DNA of 64,000 nucleotides from Haemonchus contortus (taxonomy: Eukaryota; Nematoda; Chromadorea; Rhabditida; Trichostrongylidae). Below, piece after piece: positions 46,992-58,128 of this stretch. Numbering within the stretch: the stretch's first letter is position 1; the number at the start of each line of letters is the position of its first letter. The notes below the pieces were generated by a model, which was given only the letters and a program-made list of their open reading frames with translations, made no database searches and was not told the origin of the DNA. The stretch is from positions 3,269,663-3,333,662 of the forward strand of contig LS997567.1 of NCBI GenBank assembly GCA_000469685.2, in the 5' to 3' direction. A program made the translations under genes and the position numbers.

Positions 46992-47887
46992 ACAAAAATT
47001 GTCTGAGTTTAGATTCGGAATCATTGAGACATGACATTTCCAGAACCCGTACCACCTTCGTGTAACATGACCACCGTAGTCAGCTGCCTCACATTCCTCT
47101 GTATTACTGGTTATAAACATACGTTACCACTTCCACAAAGGTGGTCGGCAGAATTTCACCTTCTTCACATTAGGCTAACCTCGAGCGGAGGTGTTTCACC
47201 GGTAGCTGGCACGGCTACCACATGTTAGGCTCGAGAATTGATTCCCAGGTGATCCAGCAACTCCTTCGTGTCTATGATATGATTCAGTTGGGGACAGAAT
47301 TACCTGGGAGGTTGCCTGCCTGGGAAATTTTGCTTATGCAAATGGACGGCCCTATCATCCATTACAAAGATTAAAAACACCCAAATGCCATCAAATCCCT
47401 GAATGAGCGTTGAGAGCATGTCGCATCGGGAAAAAATTAAATACCCTAATTGCCATTGCCCATTGCCAGCCCCAACATGCAACATACGCGTTCTTTTGAA
47501 TGACTGGCTTGGTACTCCAGTAAACTGATTCAACCTGTAGGACACCTCCTTCTACTTGTCCCACGCCGGGTCAGAACCCCACTCCTATTGATTACTACGG
47601 CGCACGCTGCGTTTAAGTAAACAAGTACATTAATAATTGAACGTACAAATAAATAAATAATCGTTTCTCTCGCCCCTTCGCCTGAGTTTGAGTATAAGCT
47701 GCACACACTTCCTAGATCTGCTCTTGCTTGTTGCTCGAAGTGCCGGAAGATTTACTTATTTTCAAATTGAAATGCTCCAATTTTTTCCATTTGGAAATTT
47801 CCGAACTTTGTTACAAGTATACAAATAGGTATGACTACGATAACAATCGGGCTAGGCAGTAAAGTGAGACAAATTATTCAATAAAGC
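46992..47887. other. No gene assigned
   Basis: Between MITE copy 4 and the end of the minus-strand gene. Short open frames on both strands lack splice or domain support. Confidence 0.3.
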
Positions 47888-50800
47888 CTATATGTCTTTA
47901 TTCCCAGCGGGATCGTTTTCAGCCAAGTCAGCTCGAGAGGTCTGCTTCGTACCTTCAACAACACAAAGTTGTACATACTAGCTTACTTACATGTTGCAGT
48001 GGGACCTTTGAAGCTAGATATCCATAGAAATCCATAAACTATAGGAGCAGAAGGTGCTCGAGGAGACAAAGACGAGTTGTGGTAGTCTGAGGGATGGCGA
48101 TCATGCGACTCCTCTAACTCAGTTTAATCCATACGCCTAAAAAAAAGTTGTCAGACTGGATTGGCTGAATTCCGGGATCATGATGTAGACTTAAGGCTCT
48201 AAATTTTCCCACACAACCCAGCTATGACAGTAGATTCACTCGGTCTTTGGGATCTACACATAGAATCTCCTTGGCCAGTGCGTGGGAATGAAGAAACTTT
48301 CCAGGGAAATTAAAAATATTGCTCTGTACCGGAAAAATTAGAAAACTTACTCATGACTGTCAACAATTTCTCGTTCGTTGAATATTTTACTATCAGAAGA
48401 AGATCTTCTACTGGAATGTGGGCGGGGTGCTGTACCGCCCCCGCGGCCCATTGGTGCGCACACTCCTTCTCGTCAGGGAATGTACCAGTGGGGATTGCGG
48501 GCGGGATCAGAATCATCCGTACACAGCTCTTTCTCTGTCAGTGCACCAAGTTAAAAGTTCTCTCAGAACTGGTCATCTGGAGACAGCCCACTGTTTAGTG
48601 TATAGTCAAAGGGTAGCTAGGTCCCTCTTCTGTCCCCGTTACAATACTTTTTGACATTCTGAGTTCTAGGCTACACTAATACATTTGTAACCTTCGAAAA
48701 CCTATCAACTCTCTTTCATTCATTTTTCTAGTGCCCTTATGCCCTCATAAGCCTGAAATAATTTAAAGGAAGGACTCTATGGCTCAGCTTTTCGCTGCAG
48801 GGATTCGAAACATCTGTAAAGCCATCAATCTGGATTCAATGAAGTCTTTTGTCCCAATATCGCCGCTTCAAACAATGACTTGTTTTGGGAATTGGTCTAA
48901 CATGACTACGGCAAGCCAGCCGTAGTTGATATTCGCATGGCTGGTCTCACTCGAATGATCTAACCCACTAATATATCCAGAGTTCTGGACAGAATAGTGT
49001 TACTACTATAGCCCAGAGACCTCAACTTACGCTGTGATTAATCATAATTGAGCTGCACTCAAAGCAGCTGCATATTAACAAGTTTTCCCTCAAGATGAAC
49101 TGCAAGGGAGCCTAGTACTAACTGCTGTCCCCTCAGTCTGAGCAGCGGACTCCTTTTGCGCTTTCTAAGCAGTGCTATTGACTGAAAATTCTGTTGTAAA
49201 AAAAAAATAGTGTGGTAAAAAATAAATAGATACGTAAATAAAGTAAATATTGATTCAATTTGATTTTATGTTCTTGTTAACTGCTGTTACTACCCTGATG
49301 CAATGCGAAAGTCTCTGAATGTTGGCTATCAGGAGTAGAACATCGGGCTCGGACGGGACTAGAGCCCGTAGTTGGGTAGATATTTAAAGAATATCATTCT
49401 ATAGTGTTATGAAGTAGTACAGTTTGAACTAGCTACTGTTTCATTTGTAATCACTTCGAAAAGTAGACGGACTGTTTTCCAGCGAAAATAATGAAGTAGA
49501 GACTTTCGTGAAGCCAGCATGCATTCTCCTAGTATTCAGTTAAGGAATTCTTTATTTGTTTATTTATTTTCTTATTTACTCAATGCCCCTACTACTTCCC
49601 TAAACACTGAACAGCTCTAGAGTTCGTTAAGTAGTGATTGTTTATCACCGACAGTACCAAAACTAATCGAACTTTACCAAATTTCCATGAAATTTTCATC
49701 TTCAAGGTTACTAAGTTATCGCGTAATTTTTGGAGTTATTCAAACATTTATTCAAATAAGTACTTTTCTTAGTTACATATATTCAAGGCCAGGCTCCATA
49801 ATAGTAAAAAAATATTTCTGTGAAAAAATGTGTATTCTCCCGGATAGCGTACCATTTTTTGGTTGCTGACCTACTATTAGATTTGGGAGAATACTTGGCC
49901 AGCCACTTTCACGAAAGATTTGAACCGATTACGTTGACTTGTTTGAAGATGTACTTTTCGGGAGGATGTTGTTTGTTGCAATTTGTTTTCGTTTGAGTAC
50001 CCGTCTAGACAGCTTTATCGGCAAGTTACTCGAGTACATCCTCAAATGACCTAAAGTTTTGCGGCCCATTTCTGAGTGCCCAATCACTGCCATCTCCATT
50101 TTGTATGTTATTCACTCATTCTTTCCTTATTTTCATTTGTTTTCCTTGTAACTGGTATGCTATCACTGGTTTGATAAATAACGCTCTCCTTAGGTCGGAA
50201 AATTGTTTAGCCTTCGATTTCTTCTGCCAAGTAGGAGCTCACTAACTTTTCGATCCTCGTGGACATGGCTCAGGGGGTGGTGGTGCTCTTTCTGGCGATG
50301 GGACCGAGAGTATCATCCCCCGTCAAGGCTCCCATTGACCTTGAGAGTGGGTTATCTGCTACCAGGCCTACATAAAGTGCCAGGTGTGAGGTAAGGGATG
50401 CGGTCAGCTAAGCGGAGCACGTAATTCTAAAGGGCTTACACGCACCGGAACCCTTCGTCCCGCTTTTGAATGGGGGTAAATGGGGGGCTTGAATGGTCTA
50501 ATCAACACCAAGGACTTCAGTTCCATTCCATCGTCCAACCTTTTATGATGATCATCAAAATTCTAGCGACAACCCACGAAAGGAAAACTTTAGACCATGA
50601 AAAATTGAAGGCTCTACCAACTGTGTCACAATTGCTCTTCATGGCAGTCTGCCATTGGGCCCATTTTTCTGCCTTATTCGGCTATTCCAATAAAACCCTC
50701 ATGAGTAACTTCTGTTCCCCTGCCGGCTACGCTGCCCATCGGACCTACTGCCTGACTGACTACTGAAAACTGGTACTTCAAGACTTAGGATGTCACAGAA

Positions 50801-52374
50801 GCTGACGATGAAGGGAGAAGAAGAGCAAGTCACAGGTCCGCCACGAGAAGGCACACCGGAAGAACGTCTCGGAGAGGGAGGTTGTCCGAAGAGCTTCGTA
50901 CTGAGGTCAGACGGTCCAATCGACACGACATAATGGGTGGTCTAGCAGTGTGGCGCGAGGTAGTTCGATAACTCGAGAGTAATCATGTAAAAGTAAATTC
51001 TGCCATCCCTCATCACACTGCTCATCCACACGTCGAAAAACAACACAATCAAATTTAGGCCCAGCTGCTTATCGTGTCATTTACACAATTTGCATCGAAC
51101 CCTTCTTCCTGTCCCTAGGGCTCCACCTACCAATATTACATCACTAATCTGCCAGTACATCTGGTCATTCTTTACCAGTTCTTTACTACTTTTTGTTGCT
51201 TATTAATAACCCAAGGCCAGAAACATGAGTTTTTGAAAACTCTGCAAATTTTGTCTTACCGTCCTGCCACGACAATTTCAGTCTTCTAGTTAATGTTACT
51301 CATTACTCTGCTCTATTTGAGCCCCCATTAGTTGATTGAAAAAGAGGCTTTAGAAAAAGGATTTGGAGCTCGCATGGGTTGAGTAATTGCAGCTTATCGC
51401 TTGGGCGAATAAGCTAAAGGGGTGGAAAAGATGGAGGGAGTGGCCACGCGGAAGTCTATGCTCTGCCCACCCAAAGTGAAAGTTTCCCATTCCTCTGGTC
51501 GCTTACGAATGTTTCTTGCACAACTCTCTTCCTGATTTCTTCCCTAATTGTATCTCAAAGAATACTTTACTCCATCGATCATTATCTTAGTTCGAAACTT
51601 CTCGTGTGTGACTGTGAATAGAATGACCCCGCTACATTCATGAACAAGCTGTCAAGGGGGCCTTCTCATAGCGCCCTAGATAATTCAAGCCCACTTGCTA
51701 CCCACCCACTCAAAAGTACCTTCTGTCCTTCACTCACGAAATGAAACCACATTTCTACTAACTGGGAAAAGGTGTTGTAGTGGCAAGTGGCGCACTATCA
51801 GACACACACACACTTTGAGGATCGAATCCTCGATTAATATCAGCCCTGCCAACCGAGCCTTCCTTCTCTCCAAAGTCGATTAAGCAGTACCGGACTTTTT
51901 TTTGGGAGATCTAACCATTGACTTGTTCATCATCTGGCCATCGCAAGTCTTTTATATGCCACAAACGAGTTCGAAACACCACTACGATTCTGAATGGGAG
52001 GCGAATGCTGGGCGCATTCTGAAAACGAGATTCATTACCAACAAGAAACCTTGTCCATGATACTACTGAGTGCTCTCGAGATAGAATAAGGTGGATTCGA
52101 CTTTTTTGAAAATGCAAAAGTGACGGTGCTATGTCGTGGAAATGAGGTTACAACTGAATGGAAATCTTAAAATCAAAGTGATAGGATGACATACCATAAT
52201 AAAGCCGTTAATTTGACTTGTTCCATCAGGTGGGCGGAGTATCGGCACCAGGGTGGAGCATTCGCAGTAGGCCGGGCAACGTGACGGTATGAACTCGTCC
52301 AAAAAAATAACCATCGATTCCCAATTGAAACTATTGAAGATGGTGCGACTGTCCATTGCGAGCGGGTCCTCCAT
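47888..52374 (-). CDS. Probable multi-exon gene, Ser/Pro-rich protein, function unknown
   Basis: The best-supported exons are 52374-52195 (60 codons, GTATGT donor), 50941-50749 (phase 0 to 1, GTAGGT donor) and about 48465-48351 (phase 1 to 2, GTAAGT donor). Near the end, 48086-48006 and 47952-47888 join in phase 1 and finish at TAG. The first exon starts MEDPLAMDSRTIFNSFNW, then FIPSRCPAYCECSTLVP. The second holds PSDLSTKLFGQPPSPRRSSG. The third is Gly/Ser/Arg-rich (MGRGGGTAPRPHSSRRSSSD) followed by KIFNEREIVD. The region 48090-48340 surely holds linking sequence, but phase 2 after the third exon does not match phase 1 of the fourth, so at least one exon is missing or misplaced. Polarity is minus: a competing plus-strand frame at 50788-50931 is also open. 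No domain recognised; many Ser-Pro sites suggest a phosphorylated regulatory protein. Confidence 0.45.
48351..48465 (-). CDS. Exon of the Ser/Pro-rich gene (Gly/Arg/Ser-rich)
   Basis: Strong GTAAGT donor at 48350. The 5' limit is an AAG or GAG acceptor at 48466 or 48469, both phase 1, which fits the phase-1 donor of the exon at 50749. Alternatively the ATG inside (ACCAATGG context) could start a separate transcript. Confidence 0.5.
51775..52040 (+). repeat. SINE copy, split head and tail
   Basis: Head at 51775-51860: GTAGTGGCAAGTGGCGC as A box and GGATCGAATCC as B box. Tail at about 51935-52025: CATCGCAAGTC, then CACTACGATTCTGAATGGG, then GGCGCATTCTG. The body between is degraded. It lies in an intron of the Ser/Pro-rich gene, opposite strand. 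Confidence 0.7.
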
Positions 52375-52567
52375 ATTGTACTATTCGCGCAAATTCCTAT
52401 GAAAGGGGAGAGCTGACTGTGCACGCTTCATCCTTCCCCTCTTTTTTTTTTTACTATTTTCGATTTTTTTATCAGGTTCTCTTTCGCCTTGATTCAGCCT
52501 TCGTGTTTCTATTTGAGTCAAATCTGTGAGGCTTACGCTATAAAGCTGACCTCCGTTACATTAAATT

Positions 52568-52589
52568 CGTGCACTTCCAGAAGTGCACG
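52568..52589. repeat. 9-bp palindrome arms with 4-bp loop
   Basis: CGTGCACTT and AAGTGCACG flank CCAG. It lies about 195 bp upstream of the minus-strand ATG at 52374, so it could be a dimeric protein-binding site or chance. Confidence 0.4.
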
Positions 52590-55500
52590 TTAGTGAGCGT
52601 ACCTATCCGATATCCTCATTTTAGGCTTAGGATTTTAATCTAAAACGAAAAACTATCAATTTTTCAAATTTCTTCGGAAAACATTCATCAAGTACTTACT
52701 CTCTACCATATTGATATTGATCTTTAATTGGCGATTACGTAGTTATAAGTTGTTGATAGCCAGTTAGTCGTAAATATTAAACAGTACCAGATCAGATTAC
52801 TCAAAAATCACATCGAGTCATGAGGCCATTCTTGTACAGTTTCGACCTTACAAAGTACTTCCATAGAGACAAACCAAAATGTAACAAGTAAATTTTGATG
52901 CCTCAGATTCGAACTTATTTTGAAGCCACGTTCATCATCACCACCACCTTCCACCTATATCCGCCTTCCTGAGCAGAAGGCCTAATCGCTAATACTACTT
53001 AGTAGTGCTACCTAAAAGCTCTGATGCCCTCAGGTCTACGCAGTCGCCTTTGCTGTAAGTAATTTAAAAACATGTGGAGGCATTAACGCCCTCTGAAGCC
53101 ACTCACGTCTTTTTCATCTCATTTCTTTTGACACACGACATCTTGAATTCCATCTAATTAGACACATTGAACTTGAAAGGGCCCCTCAAGGGGAAAAAGC
53201 TAAAAGGTTTCCAGGAAGAAACCCGTGCATATGTTCTTATAACCTCAGTAGAATAACGCTGGCATTCAGGGTTTCAGTGTTTGAGGTGACGTTTCGGATT
53301 GTCCCCTCCTCACTGCCTCTCTATCTGAATTTGTTTCCATTTCACGATCTCCATTTCCGCCCATAAATCTAGGAGGTAGGACGCCTACTACACGCTTCTA
53401 CAGCTTGCACCATTCCCTTGACTTGTTTTTAGATACAGTATCCCTTTTTGCAAGGACTCATTTGCCTTTGTGATAGAGTTTCTTACGAGAAGTGAACACT
53501 GCAGAGGTCTTTCCAATACAGATATCCCTGCTACTCTGTAATTCGCTAACAATTGACTCTACTAATCTTAAATTACTGATTTGTTCCGAGTAGGCTTATC
53601 ACATGACCGCTCTGATCTCTTCGTGACTTATCGAATTAATTCATTACCACTTAACTTCTTCTTAGCTGCAAGTAATCAACAATATGGTTCTATAACAAGC
53701 ATTAACAGGCATTGAGTCAGGATATGTGGTCGCACTGGTCCTTTTGTGAGCTTTGTCCCCGAAGCCGTGGGTCTACCGTCTAAGTTTAGGGTAACCGACC
53801 AGTAATACCACAATGTAGCCATGACTAGAGTGAATCAGTAAGAGACCAGAGTTCAAAGGGAATTTTAAAGTAGTAGTTCAGTGAGTAGTCGCTAAGCCGG
53901 ACCTAGATCACAGCCTGAAATGTCTGTACTACTCTCAAATTCACAGCTGAGTACAGCTGAGGTGAGAGAAACCGAGTATCAGGTAAGCAATCTTTGAGAT
54001 GTTCTGTTGATGCCACCTGAGATGCCATCGGTGACAGCTCCTGCTCAAACATCAAGTCGTTCCACCTAGGCGTGCTTTCTGATCATCAAATGTAGCACTG
54101 ACCCTATATTATATCTCATCTCTCACCTATAACTTGAGAAAACTTGAAGTAATTTTTCCTAGTAATAAGCAGTTGGATAGATTAATTGCTCTGAAACCTT
54201 ATATATAAAAATCTCACAGCTCTTAACCGTTTTCAAAGAGACGACCTAACGAGAGAAGGGATCAGCTGAGGCACTGGCACTCCTGAGCGCACCCCCAGTG
54301 CCTTCCCTTCACTTGCCCGACATTTTCCTGATCCATTCATTACTGCCCTGTTTTCTAACCAGATGCCCAGTCTCTATGACCCTCCCGTAACTGTTTTGTG
54401 ATAAATAATATAGTATATTACTATTAATATAGCGTATTATTCTCGAAATATCTGCTTTGAATGAATATCAGCAGGAAATCCCCATAGGCTTTGGTGTGGC
54501 GTGAAATCCGACACCTTACGGCGCCTGTGTGTAAAGAAGTGTAAAGTTCATTCTGAGTCATGGATAAGCTCTTTAAAAACTTATTTACATGTTGGGGACC
54601 TTCACTATCGCAGAAATTCCAAATTCCACGATACAGGTTATCTGTTTATTCCGTTCATCATTAATCTCTTGTGTTCAAACGATCCCAGTTGACAAGGTTG
54701 TGCAGAAAAGATGTGCAGAGAGGGGGGGGGGGGGTCGATTAAAGTAGATCTGCCCTAAGATCTCATCCTCTCTGAGGGGATTCAAGTCCATATTGAAGGG
54801 GAGAAAAGAGTGCAAACCAAGCTTCGTAGAACCTTGGCCCCTTCCCTTTGCAACATGAAGGAATTCTAAAATCTTCATTACTGTAAAATACAATACCGTA
54901 TCTCCGTTTTGCCTGTCCTCTATTTCGTGTACAAGCTTTGCATGATGTTTCCGATATGTAGGCTTTAGTCATCACTGCTACAATAATATGTCGCTATAGA
55001 GCTCTGTTATTTTCTAATTGTCGATTTCAGGATACAAAAAGAAAATCCCGCCCACTTATCTCCTATTCCTCTCCGGGGCCCTACTTTCTTTTGCACATAC
55101 AAGTTGATCTCCCCTACACTGTATATGCGTCTATCTACAACGACACCTACATAAGAAATCAGATACTTTCACGTTTAACCAACAATATTCAAAATAAAGT
55201 TCAAAGGCTAAAGTCAGTCACTAAGTAATTTGCTGAAATCAGCAAGTGCGAAGATGTTAATAGAATTGTAGTTGCATACTAATCGCAAAGACAACTTTTG
55301 ACGCCACCCATGAATCGTGCCTACTTTGTAGTTTCACCAGTACATCCGATTTCCGGATACAAATCTATTCTCTTATTTTTTATCCAGATCTATTTATGAA
55401 TGCATCGCATGGTAGTGTGGTAGTGGCAAGTGGCGCTGCCCTATCTTTTGTGGACTTTGAAGCAAACCTAAATCTAATTCTCCTAGGACCAATCTGGCCC

Positions 55501-57286
55501 TTCATCCCTAGAATCGGTTTACTGGTACCACTCTTACATATGTGTAGGTTCGAAATGAATACTTGTATAAAACATGGCTCTGTCAATTCATACATGTTGA
55601 AGCCACTATGTTACCGAGTAGGGGGCGAGTGCACGGCGCACACCGACAGATGCAGAACCAATGCAGAACTCCTGAACGCAGCGCGTTACATGGCTTGTAC
55701 ACTAGTGCAACCTACTTAGGGCTTATAGGATTTCTAACAAGGACCCTTCAGAGTAGCTCGCAAAGCATAACGGAGTAAGGTTGGTGCTGAGAACAGGGAC
55801 GAGCTGAATAGTTGGGGCTCCTATCACGACCCGTGAAGCCCAGCTTCATCTGTATGGCTGCCAGTGGACCCTTTTTGCCTTTAACTACCTCTTTACTAGT
55901 AACTCTTCATTTTCATCAATACTTTGATATGCACCAGTGCATAAAAGCTCCGCATTGACTGAATAACTATGAGTTGAGGGTGTGTGTATGCCCTTGCCAC
56001 TTCGCCTCCATCGCTCTCCACTCTATTGAAAACCTTCTCAAAACAACTTCATCCACTTCCAAACACACACATACACAGCAATACACTGACAACATTCCAA
56101 TTTATGGATTGGCCACGAATTACTAGTAGACATCGAGTAATACTTTGCAATTAGAGTTGTAAGTATATTTGTGCTGTCGTATTTCAAATTATTTCTCGAT
56201 TCAACACAAAATAGCCTAATCAAACAACTTCATTAGCATGTCGTCGTGTCTACATGTGTATTGTCACTGCTTAGCAGCCCATCCTACCCTCACTGACAGC
56301 ATCTCGTCACTTTCCTCTTTTTCATCTCCCATTTCATATCCTTCTCCCGCACCCCTACCCCTACCCTCCTTCATTGTCTGATTTTCGAATATTTAATATA
56401 TTTTTAAACTAATACTCGTGTTCATAAGAGTAAACAAATTGCTTACCTTCATCAATACTCAGCCGTTCCTTTCAAACCCAGTTAGCTCCTTTCAATTTCA
56501 TAGGGAAATTCAGTACGGAAACGGTGTAGTTCTGAAATATAGAAATCATAGGTTACTAGTTAATAATGGAGTTTTAATCTTCAAAAAAAAAATTAGTCTG
56601 CCAGTAAACAAAAAACCAAAGCTGTTGCGAACCATTTCATTTTATTTTGTTTATTTATTTATTCAAACAACTTAAAGCCCCAATGAATCAATGTGAGAAA
56701 AGGCGGAGTCACCAGAAACATCTTATTATTACTATGCCATTGTTGTTGTTTGTCTGTTATTTGTTCTATCCACACGAGTTACTTCTCATTCTGCTGAAGT
56801 CAAGAAGGGCAAGCGGGCGGGCGCGGTGCGGCCAAGCCTTCTACCAATCAATGCAGTCCATCATTCTTGCGCCATTTTTGATTTTGTCGAAGTTACTTAT
56901 TCTTTAAACTACTCTTTTTTGAAGCATGTACGTTTTCTCTTGTTCCCGAAATATTTTTCTTTGTTTGCTTCTCTGATTAGGGTGTGTCGGGTGCTCGAAA
57001 AGCTGGGGTGCAATATTACGGGACTGCAGATACACTTTGCCGCGCGTGGCATAACGCGACATATGCACGGTGTGTCGCGCGCGGCGAGCGGAGACAGCTG
57101 GTGATTGCCATTGTACAGCGTGTACCCCTGAGCGAAGTAGCATTATGTATGAAATATTGTAAAATATAAAAAATAAAATGTGACTATAAAAATCAGATAA
57201 TATTCAATTCCACAGCAATCCCGTTGAGATACTCAAGAAGAGTGAAAAATAGGCATGGTTTTTGATTTTCCTGTTGCCCTATATAC
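52590..57286. other. No gene assigned; SINE head and poly-G tract
   Basis: A SINE head lies at about 55408-55530 on the plus strand (GGTAGTGGCAAGTGGCGC region, then CTAGAATCGG and ACTGGTACC). A poly-G run lies at 54722-54734. No exon was supported. Confidence 0.35.
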
Positions 57287-57407
57287 CTGTGGGAGGGCCT
57301 CCCGAACCGCCTACTTTTGCAACATTTTCCGCTGACAGCACAAATTCCTTGAAATACCTCTTTGGTGAGTTCCTCTCGAAAACGGAAGAACTCGGTAGGC
57401 GTGACAT
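57287..57407 (-). CDS. Probable first coding exon, unrecognised gene
   Basis: ATG at 57407 in ACCAAATGTC context, then 40 codons plus one base to a GTATAT donor (phase 1). The peptide starts MSRLPSSSVFERNSPKRYFK and continues EFVLSAENVAKVGGSGGPP. This composition is convincingly protein-like, unlike the overlapping plus-strand frame. It could be a 5' exon of the gene at 47.9-52.4 kb or of a separate gene; the known downstream exons do not accept phase 1 in their likely frames. Confidence 0.5.
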
Positions 57408-57696
57408 TTGGTTTATTCACTACTTCGTCTATATTCAAACCTACGCACAGCTTGGCTCAGTGGTGTATTTTAATAAAATTATACTACTAGTATTGATCCA
57501 TATCCGAGTCATCATGGAACTATTTTTTTGCGGCGTTTCTCACTCATTAGAAGATCTACCAAGTAATCGGACCCTTCGAACAAAACAGATATCCTCGATC
57601 GATATTGATCGACTGGGTGCTACCAAACTTTCCATCGCACTACATTCCCGTTATGATTCCATCAGTATATAAGGGCTACAAAAGGGATGAGGAATT

Positions 57697-57828
57697 AATC
57701 AGTATATAACTAATAAAAATAATAATACTAATAATAATATAATCAGTAGATAACTAATAAAAATAATAATACTAATAATAATATAATCAGTAGATAACTA
57801 TAAAAATAATAACACTAATAATAATAAA
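57697..57828. repeat. Tandem repeat, 44 bp x 3
   Basis: AATCAGTAGATAACTAATAA-type units begin at 57697, 57741 and 57785. The unit is almost pure A/T and its second half is made of AAT triplets. Confidence 0.85.
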
Positions 57829-58128
57829 TTAATATGCCTTGAAATGAGATCGAACCAAGCAGCTTTTCGAACAACCGCGTCCATAGAACAGTAGCACTTC
57901 GACGTGCTGTATCATCTGAACCCTCAACCAGGATTTCATGAAACCACTGAGTTTTACTATTAAGTTGTATAATATGATAACATCTTGTAATGGTATCCTG
58001 TTCATTAACTGTAAACTTCGCAAATTGCTTTGTATTGCCTCAATCGTGTTTTTTGAGGTGGCATACTGTAACTCATCCAGATTATACCGTATAGTTTTGC
58101 ATATTTGAGTGGATTTAAGTGTATTCAT
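57829..58128 (-). CDS. Candidate 99-codon ORF
   Basis: Open from ATG (CACAAATGAAT context) to TAA. The peptide is helical and mixed-charge, for example LDELQYATSKNTIEAIQSNL then MNRIPLQDVIILYNLIVKL. No domain recognised, and the AT-rich codons limit confidence. It lies upstream of the exon at 57407 on the same strand. Confidence 0.3.
   Translation of the reverse strand: MNTLKSTQICKTIRYNLDELQYATSKNTIEAIQSNLRSLQLMNRIPLQDVIILYNLIVKLSGFMKSWLRVQMIQHVEVLLFYGRGCSKSCLVRSHFKAY

Noticed and set aside
46551..47120. 189-codon minus-strand ORF
   Set aside because: It crosses MITE copy 4 and unique flank with no splice or domain evidence; its similarity to the ORF at 5904-6386 comes from the shared MITE.
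50788..50931. Plus-strand ORF starting MSQKLTMKGEEEQV
   Set aside because: It looks coding, but the minus strand of the same segment has matching acceptor, donor and phase with exons on both sides, so the minus reading was preferred. RNA-seq strand would settle it.
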